Shown piece by piece: positions 1-5,538 of a stretch of 11,240 bases of DNA (the first letter of the stretch is position 1; the number at the start of each line of letters is the position of its first letter). Position numbers and translations under genes: made by a program. Source of the stretch: Candidatus Falkowiibacteriota bacterium (GTDB taxonomy: Bacteria > Patescibacteriota > Patescibacteriia > Patescibacteriales > WJLG01); contig WJLG01000025.1 of the NCBI GenBank assembly GCA_014728685.1, forward strand, positions 1 to 11,240. Direction: 5' to 3'. Below the pieces are notes generated by a model, which was not told where the DNA came from, did not search any database, and saw nothing but the letters and a program-made list of their open reading frames with translations.

Positions 1-5
1 AAGAA

Positions 6-830
6 TTATTTAAGAATGATCATCTTTTTTTGGCCATCGATCATAATACCTCTAAACATCCCACTTGATCCAATAGTGGATTTCCCGAGAAGATCATAAT
101 TTTGCCTAAGTGCAACACATTTACCTTTGTTGATTCGCATAACAACAGGGTTGATAGCATTATTTTGATTTTCATATTCAATATGATCATCAACCCCTGG
201 TTTTACGATAAAAGACAATACACACCAGCCGTTTGTTTGGCAATGCCAATCGCTAGCCCCTATCTCTCTTGAGTTTTTATTATATACGGGCCTGCTAGTC
301 CCGTCCTCAACCCAGTCGCCCCCAATTTGCAGAGCGGCACCTCCTGACAGTCGAAAGCGGATTTTCATCAGGACATAATCCGGTTTTTGTGTCGTCTCTA
401 CACGAGGTAGGTACCAATGCCAGATCCGATCAGCTTTTTCATTAGGATAAAATATAAGTATCCCATCGTTTATTTCCACATTCATAAAAGAGCCGGGATC
501 TCCTTGGCACCAGGGTGAGCGCATAAAATATTCACCCTCGCCAGTAAGCCAATCATCATAGTTTCTTTCTGAACCCAAGGTCTTCTTATTACCCGATACG
601 AAATAGGTTCGGAAATAATCTATCTCGACTTTACTTGTTTGCGAAAGGCGATCTACATGCAGGGCTTGTCCCCACGGCTGAAACCAGGGAAATCCATTTG
701 GTCGACTCCAGTACTGGGTAACCATTTTTGATTTTACCGGGGACTCGTCCGGTGCGCAGTCACTTGCATTTGTTTCATCGATAGAATTGCAAGCAATAAA
801 CATTGCTACAAAGAGCCAAGCGGGTCTCAT
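6..830 (-). CDS. Predicted secreted/lipid-anchored protein, unknown family (274 aa)
   Basis: I do not recognise the family. The N-terminus has a short export signal (R2, hydrophobic residues 4-13) ending in FIAC, a lipobox-like site with C14 as the possible lipidated residue; SPase I cleavage after TNA (about residue 22) is the alternative. The mature part is rich in Trp, Gly and Asp with five more Cys (25, 108, 197, 203, 238), as expected of an extracellular, disulfide-containing, probably beta-rich domain; residues 155-210 (RFRLSGGAALQIGGDW, then WHCQTNGWCVLSFIV) look like beta strands of a carbohydrate-binding or jelly-roll fold, but this is only an impression. I chose the ATG at 830 because AAGGAGG lies 6 nt upstream; the in-frame ATG at 836 abuts the SD, and the longer reading frame to 1001 crosses the promoter. 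It ends with TAA. It is divergent from the GHL15-like gene and shares its promoter palindrome. Its strong SD and locally high GC (38 of 60 bases at 301-360) differ from the adjacent AT-rich DNA, hinting at transfer. Confidence 0.75.
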   Translation of the reverse strand: MRPAWLFVAMFIACNSIDETNASDCAPDESPVKSKMVTQYWSRPNGFPWFQPWGQALHVDRLSQTSKVEIDYFRTYFVSGNKKTLGSERNYDDWLTGEGEYFMRSPWCQGDPGSFMNVEINDGILIFYPNEKADRIWHWYLPRVETTQKPDYVLMKIRFRLSGGAALQIGGDWVEDGTSRPVYNKNSREIGASDWHCQTNGWCVLSFIVKPGVDDHIEYENQNNAINPVVMRINKGKCVALRQNYDLLGKSTIGSSGMFRGIMIDGQKKMIILK

Positions 831-836
831 AAACAT

Positions 837-843
837 CCTCCTT
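837..843 (-). promoter_or_regulatory. Strong SD of the secreted-protein gene
   Basis: AAGGAGG on the minus strand lies 6 nt before the ATG at 830. It decides the start, because the upstream in-frame ATG at 836 would have no spacing. It is one of only three clear SDs in the window. Confidence 0.8.
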
Positions 844-870
844 TTGTTTGAAAAGTTTAAGAAACATTTA

Positions 871-899
871 AGTATAGTTATATTAAAAATAGTTGTCAA
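871..899 (-). promoter_or_regulatory. Sigma70-type promoter of the secreted-protein gene
   Basis: On the minus strand TTGACA (899-894) and TATACT (876-871) are exactly 17 bp apart. This gives a start near 864 and a leader of about 33 nt containing the SD. The -35 box lies in the left arm of the 893-911 palindrome. Confidence 0.75.
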
Positions 900-911
900 A
901 TTAATTGACAA
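893..911. promoter_or_regulatory. Palindrome over two back-to-back -35 boxes (possible operator)
   Basis: TTGTCAA-ATTAA-TTGACAA is a perfect 7-bp inverted repeat with a 5-bp spacer. Each arm contains the -35 hexamer of one of two divergent promoters. The symmetry may simply follow from two consensus -35 boxes facing away from each other, or it may be a dimeric regulator site. Either way two polymerases could hardly bind at once. Confidence 0.6.
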
Positions 912-933
912 TATCGATAAATTATTATATAAT
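905..933 (+). promoter_or_regulatory. Perfect consensus sigma70 promoter of the surface-protein unit
   Basis: TTGACA (905-910), a 17-bp spacer and TATAAT (928-933) match the full consensus. The start of transcription would be near 940, leaving a leader of about 15 nt without an SD before the ATG at 955. Confidence 0.85.
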
Positions 934-954
934 TTGCATATAAAAAATAGCTTA

Positions 955-3048
955 ATGAAGGGCAAAATTTTATCTAAAATTATTATTTTTTTCTTATTCA
1001 TGGGATTTGTATTACTTCCTTTAAAAAAAGGTGGTAGTTTTTTAAGTGCTGTTAAAGAAGATTATCCAAAATTAGCTAATTATTACCTAAAGTATGAGAT
1101 CCCTAATAGTGAAGTGGATAATTTAGCTAAGTGGGATGTTTTAGTTTTAGACATGGAAGTTCAACATAATAGCCCGGAAAATTTGAAAAAGATTAGGATG
1201 ATCAATCCAAGTATTATAATTTTGGCTTATATTACATCACAAGAGATAAGGACTGATATATGGAATGATTCTTATGCAGAATTAAGATCAAAACTTTTTT
1301 CATCTATAGAAAATGATTGGTGGTTAAGAGATCTATCCGGTGGTAAGATAAGTTTTTGGCCGGGAACTAATATGCTGAATATGACCAATTCCGGCTGGGC
1401 GGATAATTTGCCCCGTTTTTTGAAAGATAATGTTTTATCGACCGGTCTATGGGATGGTGTCTTTTATGATAATCTTTGGCCTGATGTAGCGTGGCTTAAT
1501 GATGGTAATTTGGATTTGGATAATAATGGATCTGAACATTCAAGTAATGATCTTGATAAAAAATGGAGGTCAGGCTATATCGAGATGCTAAAAAGATCAC
1601 AAGAGCTATTCGGAGGCCGTTATTTGATCGTAGGCAATAGCAAGCTATGCTTCGAATATCAACCGTATATAAACGGAATAATGCTGGAAAGTTTTCCTTC
1701 GCATTGGGAAAATGGCGGTACCTGGTCGGGTTCTATGGAGACATATTCATCAGATATATCTTTTAGAAATCCCAAGATAATGATCATAAATTCCAATATG
1801 AATAATTCGTGGAATAATAAGGATTATAGAAAAATGAGATTCAGTCTTGGTTCAAGTTTGTTGGGAGATGGTTTTTTTTCTTTTGATTATGGCACGAATG
1901 ATCATGCGCAAACCTGGTGGTACGATGAATATGAAACCCAGCTCGGAAAGGCCATGAACGAACCCTACAATCTACTGGACAAGAACAGCAGCGCTTGGAA
2001 GCCGGGAGTTTGGAGGCGGGATTTTGAAAATGGCGTAGTTGTCGTGAATTCCACCAAGCAGGATCAGGCTTATGTTTTTGATGACGAGGTGTTTGAAAAA
2101 ATAAATGGTACGCAAGATAGGCGCATAAACAACGGCTCTAAAGTCAATATGGTGGCTATGATGGGCGAGGATGCGGTGGTAATGCTCAGAACGGTTGATT
2201 TTAAGCCCGTAGTCGTTTCTCAGCCGTCTCAGCAAGAAGAGCCTCAGAGCACAGCTTCTGATATCATCAAGAATAAAGGATTCAATAACGGCGCTTTTGT
2301 CAGGGTTTTCAATGAAGAAGGACGCCAAGTACGCAATGGTTTCTTTACTTATAAAGAAGATTATCCCGGCAGTGCTCAAGTCCTGATCACTGATATTGAT
2401 AATGACGGCGGAGAAGAAGAGCTGGTCAATTATAGGGGGGTGATAACCGTTTACAAGAACGGCAATGTCATTTCTCGTTTTCAGCCTTATGACGGCAAAT
2501 TCGCGGGTGAGATATCCTTTGCGGTGGCTGATCTGGACGGAGATGCTGTCAAAGAGATAATCACCGGCGCCGGCCGAGGCGGCGGTCCGCATGTGCGTGT
2601 TTTCAATAAAGAAGGCAAGCCTTTGATCGGCGGTTTTTTCGCTTATGATCAGAATTTTCGCGGCGGAGTGAATATTGCGGTCATGGATCTGAACGGTGAC
2701 GGCACCAAAGAGATCATTACTGGCGCTGGAACCGGAGGCGGTCCGCATATCAGGGTTTTTTCCAAGGATGGGGCGCCTTTGATCGGCGGTTTCTTTGCCT
2801 TTGATTCCGGTTTTCGTTCAGGCGTGAGGATCGCTATCGGCAATGTAGACGGCCGGGGAGAACTGGAGATAATAGCCGGAGCCGGCCCAGGAGAGTCTCC
2901 TCGAGTTAGGATATTCACCAAAGATGGCAATCTGAAAAAGGAATTCAATGCTTATAGTGAAGACATGAAAGACGGGATCATGGTGATAGCAGCTGATCTT
3001 AATGGTGATAATAAGGACGAGATATTGGCTGGAAGCCTTAACTATTAA
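955..3048 (+). CDS. Secreted GHL15-like putative glycoside hydrolase with C-terminal FG-GAP repeats (697 aa)
   Basis: Residues 5-22 form a hydrophobic export signal or N-terminal anchor. Residues about 38-415 resemble the 'hypothetical glycosyl hydrolase family 15' (GHL15) TIM-barrel-like group: a WDVLVLDME strand, LAYI, then GLWDGVFYDNLW with D167 and D172, and LESFPSHW with E245 as candidate active-site acids. Activity and substrate are not demonstrated. A Gln/Ser/Pro-rich linker (about 421-435) leads to FG-GAP/VCBS-type repeats (about 470-697) with DLDGD/DLNGD calcium-loop-like motifs and GAGxGGGPHVRVF strands, probably a beta-propeller-like binding module. The ATG at 955 was chosen because it starts the signal peptide just after a consensus promoter; the open frame extends upstream through the promoter. 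The stop TAA is followed at once by TAG. It is first gene of the unit with 3075-4991. The first ~950 bases of the gene are AT-rich and the rest much less so. Confidence 0.85.
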   Translation: MKGKILSKIIIFFLFMGFVLLPLKKGGSFLSAVKEDYPKLANYYLKYEIPNSEVDNLAKWDVLVLDMEVQHNSPENLKKIRMINPSIIILAYITSQEIRTDIWNDSYAELRSKLFSSIENDWWLRDLSGGKISFWPGTNMLNMTNSGWADNLPRFLKDNVLSTGLWDGVFYDNLWPDVAWLNDGNLDLDNNGSEHSSNDLDKKWRSGYIEMLKRSQELFGGRYLIVGNSKLCFEYQPYINGIMLESFPSHWENGGTWSGSMETYSSDISFRNPKIMIINSNMNNSWNNKDYRKMRFSLGSSLLGDGFFSFDYGTNDHAQTWWYDEYETQLGKAMNEPYNLLDKNSSAWKPGVWRRDFENGVVVVNSTKQDQAYVFDDEVFEKINGTQDRRINNGSKVNMVAMMGEDAVVMLRTVDFKPVVVSQPSQQEEPQSTASDIIKNKGFNNGAFVRVFNEEGRQVRNGFFTYKEDYPGSAQVLITDIDNDGGEEELVNYRGVITVYKNGNVISRFQPYDGKFAGEISFAVADLDGDAVKEIITGAGRGGGPHVRVFNKEGKPLIGGFFAYDQNFRGGVNIAVMDLNGDGTKEIITGAGTGGGPHIRVFSKDGAPLIGGFFAFDSGFRSGVRIAIGNVDGRGELEIIAGAGPGESPRVRIFTKDGNLKKEFNAYSEDMKDGIMVIAADLNGDNKDEILAGSLNY
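2392..3045 (+). repeat. FG-GAP/VCBS repeat array in the GHL15-like protein
   Basis: Five repeat units begin near residues D480, D526, D578, N630 and D681, giving periods of 46, 52, 52 and 51 residues. The two central units are most alike; the 18-base string encoding PLIGGF recurs at 2619-2636 and 2775-2792, exactly 156 bp apart. The fourth unit has a degenerate loop (NVDGRGE). Such near-identical units suggest recent internal duplication. Confidence 0.8.
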
Positions 3049-3074
3049 TAGAATAAGTAATATAATATAAATAT

Positions 3075-4991
3075 ATGGATAATCAGGGAAAAGACAAAAA
3101 AAATAAAGAGTTCAGCCGGGAAAAAGGCAATATTGAGATCGTCAGAAAAGATGACGGGATTTCTATTAAAGAAGATCGAGCCGGCGGATCTGTGTCAGTG
3201 AGCCGGGATGGCATTGATGTCAAAAAAGCCGGAAATTTAGTGATAGGCTCTTTGAATATAATGGCCAACCCTATCAAAGAGACCTTGAAGGAAAGAAAGA
3301 GAAAGCATTATGAGGGCAGTAAGTTCCATCTATGGGCTGATATTATCTTGGTTTTGGTGATAGTAGGCCTTTTGGCGTCTTTTTTCATCCTGCGCAATTT
3401 AAAGCCGAATATTGATTTGGGTCTAAAGACCAGGCTGGTGGATGATTATGCCACTTCCGGTGAGATCGAAACCTTTGAAATAAAGTATCACAATCCTTCA
3501 GACATGAATCTGTCTGATGCCGGCATTTCGGTAAGGTTGCCAGAGAATTTTACTTTGGTTCGGGTCGTGCCTTCGAATATTTTCAATCAGACGACCAATA
3601 CTTTTGAGATCGGAGAGTTAAAAAGCGGTGCTAACGGCAAGATCCTTATCCAGGGCGCTGTTCTGGGCGAGATCGGTAGCCGCCAGGTCATGAATTTTTC
3701 TTTTGGCTATAAGATTGGGGGCAAAGAGCGCAATGTCTTGGATTCCTTAGTTTATTCCATAGAGGATTCCAGCATCTCTTTGGCCATCGATATGCCGGAA
3801 AATATCTATAAAGATGTTCCTTTTCGCGGCCGTTTATTGATCAAAAATAATGGTGAATCAGATCTGGAGTCGGATCTGGAGTTTGTATTGAAGGAGTCGG
3901 CGATTGAGATCAAAAGCGTCAATTATCCTGAAGCTACTTTGAATAATAATTCGATCACGATCGCCGGATTGCGTTCCGGGGAAAAGGCGATTATCGATTT
4001 TGAAGCTGTGGCCGAAGTGGAGAAGCGGTCAGTGCAATTGCTGTGGCAAGTTTATATGAGCACTCTGACAGGCAAGATCAAGCAAAGGGAAGTCGAGGAC
4101 AAAGTGAAGATCTCTATTCCGCAATTCTCAGCCCGGATAGAGGCGGATAGGGAATCAGCTTCCGATAATGAGGCGATCAATTTTACTCTTCGTTATAAGA
4201 ACAAGGAATCAACTCCGCTTTCAGGTTTGAAAATGCTTTTCCACACCACGGACAGCGCTTTCAGGATAGAAGAATTCAAGGTGCCGGAAAGCAGTGATTA
4301 TCAGGTGAGTGGAACTAATATTGATTTTTCCAAGTCGATAAAACCGGAGGAGGCCGGTGAGATCGATATAGAAGTCGTTTTTTCAAGAAGCAATATCGGT
4401 GTCAATCAGGAAGTGGCCTTGGCGGCAGATGTGAATTATTCGCTTGAAGATAAGAGCATGGAATATAATATCTATTCGGATAACATAAGATATTTATCCG
4501 ATCTGCAAGTCGGTTCCAAGGGTGTCTATTACAGCGCTCAAGGCGATCAGCTGGGAATCGGGCCGTTGCCGCCGATAGTGGATGTTCCGACCAGATATTG
4601 GATATTCTGGGAAGTGGATAATTTGGGCAATGAATTGGAAAATGTCAGTGTTTCGGCTGTTTTGCCGAATAATGTGGTCTATACCGATCAAAAAAGTTTG
4701 ATAGCCGGCAAGATCAGGTACGGCGAGATCACCAAGAAGGTTGTTTGGAGTATTGACGAAGTCGAGGCCGAAGACGGGGAGTATCGAGCCGGATTCGAGA
4801 TCGAGCTGATACCGGGCGAGGGCGATCTTGGGAAGACGCTCGACATTCTGAAAGATATCGAGTATAGTGCTTATGATACTTTTGCTGAAAAGGAAATATC
4901 AGGCAAATTGGATAATATCAATACTGACCTTAAAGACGACCAGGTGGCGTCAGGACAAGGAAAGGTGACTGAAATGAATGTCGTAAGATAA
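3075..4991 (+). CDS. Single-pass membrane protein with Ig-like (DUF11/CARDB-type) ectodomain (638 aa)
   Basis: The first ~85 residues are charged and lack a signal peptide; they contain short beta-like stretches (DDGISIKED, SVSVSRDGIDVKKAG) and a Lys/Arg-rich run KERKRKH just before the one membrane segment (about 87-107). The positive-inside rule puts the N-terminus in the cytoplasm and residues 110-638 outside. The ectodomain is beta-rich with repeated 'NPSDMNLSDAGISVRLPENF', 'IKNNGESDLES' and 'WEVDNLGNELENVSVSAVLPNN' type units, which resemble DUF11/CARDB-like Ig folds found in surface stalks and adhesins; exact repeat boundaries are uncertain. Start ATG at 3075 is 26 nt after the previous stop, with no SD. 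TATAAT at 3061-3066, preceded 17 bp upstream by the poor box TTAACT, could give a near-leaderless internal transcript, but co-transcription with the GHL15-like gene is likelier. A surface scaffold role is inferred. Confidence 0.8.
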   Translation: MDNQGKDKKNKEFSREKGNIEIVRKDDGISIKEDRAGGSVSVSRDGIDVKKAGNLVIGSLNIMANPIKETLKERKRKHYEGSKFHLWADIILVLVIVGLLASFFILRNLKPNIDLGLKTRLVDDYATSGEIETFEIKYHNPSDMNLSDAGISVRLPENFTLVRVVPSNIFNQTTNTFEIGELKSGANGKILIQGAVLGEIGSRQVMNFSFGYKIGGKERNVLDSLVYSIEDSSISLAIDMPENIYKDVPFRGRLLIKNNGESDLESDLEFVLKESAIEIKSVNYPEATLNNNSITIAGLRSGEKAIIDFEAVAEVEKRSVQLLWQVYMSTLTGKIKQREVEDKVKISIPQFSARIEADRESASDNEAINFTLRYKNKESTPLSGLKMLFHTTDSAFRIEEFKVPESSDYQVSGTNIDFSKSIKPEEAGEIDIEVVFSRSNIGVNQEVALAADVNYSLEDKSMEYNIYSDNIRYLSDLQVGSKGVYYSAQGDQLGIGPLPPIVDVPTRYWIFWEVDNLGNELENVSVSAVLPNNVVYTDQKSLIAGKIRYGEITKKVVWSIDEVEAEDGEYRAGFEIELIPGEGDLGKTLDILKDIEYSAYDTFAEKEISGKLDNINTDLKDDQVASGQGKVTEMNVVR

Positions 4992-5017
4992 TCGTTCTTT
5001 GAAGAAAAGGAGAGGGT

Positions 5018-5080
5018 ATGGTAGTTCATAATATGAGTTTCTTCGACGGTGAGTACACTGATGTCTTGATCTTGAAATAG
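5018..5080 (+). CDS. Small ORF, 20 aa, with strong SD
   Basis: ATG at 5018 runs to TAG at 5078-5080 and encodes MVVHNMSFFDGEYTDVLILK. AAGGAG (5007-5012) sits 5 nt upstream, an SD better than that of the two large genes before it. The ORF begins 26 nt after the membrane-protein stop, and its own stop is only 2 nt before the operon terminator hairpin, so it fills the end of the transcript neatly. There is no membrane segment or known motif. It could be a real small protein, the remnant of a longer gene, or chance. The SD, spacing and position favour translation, but no homology is known to me. Confidence 0.45.
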   Translation: MVVHNMSFFDGEYTDVLILK

Positions 5081-5082
5081 TG

Positions 5083-5114
5083 GCGCGTTGTTTTATGCAA
5101 CGCGCTTTGTTTTT
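5083..5114 (+). terminator. Rho-independent terminator of the surface-protein unit
   Basis: GCGCGTTG (5083-5090), loop TTTTATG, CAACGCGC (5098-5105), then TTTGTTTTT. The 8-bp GC-rich stem plus a U-tract ends the unit that starts at 955. Confidence 0.9.
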
Positions 5115-5142
5115 GGCCCTCGACCTTTGAATATAGGAAAAT

Positions 5143-5178
5143 AAAAAACACCCGCACTGAATGAACTGGGTGTTTTTT
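5143..5178. terminator. Bidirectional hairpin terminator
   Basis: AAAAAACACCC (5143-5153) pairs with GGGTGTTTTTT (5168-5178) around a 14-nt loop. A/T runs flank both sides, so it can stop transcription from either strand. On the minus strand it follows the copied tRNA-Glu 3' end, as terminator 5308-5335 follows the real tRNA. Confidence 0.75.
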
Positions 5179-5182
5179 GTAG

Positions 5183-5200
5183 GTAGTCCCTAGGGGAATC
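5183..5200 (-). repeat. Copy of the tRNA-Glu 3' end (18 bp)
   Basis: The 18 bases 5183-5200 are identical to 5342-5359, the 3' half of the T-arm and acceptor strand of tRNA-Glu plus one trailing base, in the same orientation. The similarity goes on downstream: both copies run into a terminator starting with the same 15 bases (5138-5152 and 5302-5316). Upstream of 5200 (minus sense) the tRNA body is absent. It could be the remnant of a second tRNA-Glu gene or an attachment-site scar. Confidence 0.65.
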
Positions 5201-5275
5201 TCACCGCTTAGCCTCAGGTTAAATAAATTATATTTAGATTTAATGTTTATTCTTTTTTACTCGTTGTGTTCCATG

Positions 5276-5291
5276 GGTTCTCATCCTCGTA
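5276..5291 (+). repeat. Inverted near-copy of the tRNA-Glu anticodon arm
   Basis: GGTTCTCATCCTCGTA on the plus strand matches the tRNA-Glu anticodon region (read on the minus strand, 5385-5370) at 15 of 16 positions, including the CTC anticodon. It lies 52 bp past the tRNA 3' end in inverted orientation. No cloverleaf can be built around it. Confidence 0.5.
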
Positions 5292-5307
5292 CGGAAATAC
5301 AAAAATA

Positions 5308-5335
5308 AAAAACACCTACTTTTGCAGGCGCTTTT
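5308..5335 (-). terminator. Terminator of tRNA-Glu
   Basis: Just past the tRNA 3' end, the minus strand can fold AAAAGCGCCTGC against GTAGGTGTTTT around a short A-rich loop, followed by TTATTTTT. Three positions that are A-C mismatches on the plus strand (5318/5325, 5314/5329, 5312/5331) become G-U wobble pairs on the minus strand, which shows the hairpin belongs to minus-strand transcripts. Confidence 0.75.
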
Positions 5336-5342
5336 ATTTTTG

Positions 5343-5414
5343 TAGTCCCTAGGGGAATCGAACCCCTGTTACCAGGATGAGAACCTGATGTCCTAACCAC
5401 TAGACGAAGGGACC
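5343..5414 (-). tRNA. tRNA-Glu, anticodon CTC
   Basis: A 72-nt cloverleaf: acceptor GGTCCCT/AGGGACT, D-stem GTCT/GGAC, anticodon stem TCAGG/CCTGG around loop TTCTCAT (anticodon CTC, reads GAG), variable TAAC, T-arm AGGGG-TTCGATT-CCCCT, discriminator A. CCA is not encoded (next bases CAA), so a CCA-adding enzyme is needed. The first acceptor pair is G1-U72, a wobble instead of the usual G-C, and the anticodon stem starts with a U27-G43 wobble. The body closely resembles other bacterial tRNA-Glu. It lies downstream of fmt behind a terminator; a TATATT box (minus strand, 5447-5442) could be its -10, though no good -35 is visible. Confidence 0.95.
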
Positions 5415-5463
5415 ATGTCAGCCTATCGGCCTTGAATTTTCAATATACATTAAAAGAAAAATA

Positions 5464-5487
5464 AAATCCCCTAAAGTAGGTGGATTT
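5464..5487. terminator. Hairpin terminator downstream of fmt
   Basis: AAATCCCC (5464-5471) pairs with GGtGGATTT (5479-5487) with one bulged T and a 7-nt loop. On the minus strand it is followed by TATTTTTCTTTT, ending fmt transcripts before the tRNA. The plus side also carries a T-run, so it may work both ways. Confidence 0.7.
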
Positions 5488-5538
5488 ATTTTTTTTATGT
5501 TATTAATAATATAAAGTATAATTTGATTTTAGTCAATG

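Larger units (their letters stand above)
5081..5538. other. Gene-poor stretch with four terminators, one tRNA and tRNA fragments
   Basis: No convincing protein gene lies here. The stretch holds the plus-strand operon terminator, a bidirectional hairpin, a copied tRNA-Glu 3' end, an inverted piece of the tRNA anticodon arm, the tRNA-Glu terminator, the tRNA-Glu gene and the fmt terminator. About 70 AT-rich bases (5201-5275) show nothing except a TATAAT on the minus strand (5232-5227). Confidence 0.7.

Noticed and set aside
787..954. Upstream extension of the GHL15-like gene to an ATG at 787
   Set aside because: The added part overlaps the divergent gene and crosses the consensus promoter; the start at 955 opens a proper signal peptide.
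1972..2948. Long minus-strand open frames (258 and 99 codons)
   Set aside because: They lie opposite the FG-GAP repeats and arise from their repetitive, stop-poor composition. They have no SD and no recognisable motif.
5138..5301. tmRNA or a second complete tRNA
   Set aside because: The copied 3' end lacks the GTTC T-loop and no acceptor 5' strand or D-arm can be found upstream of it.
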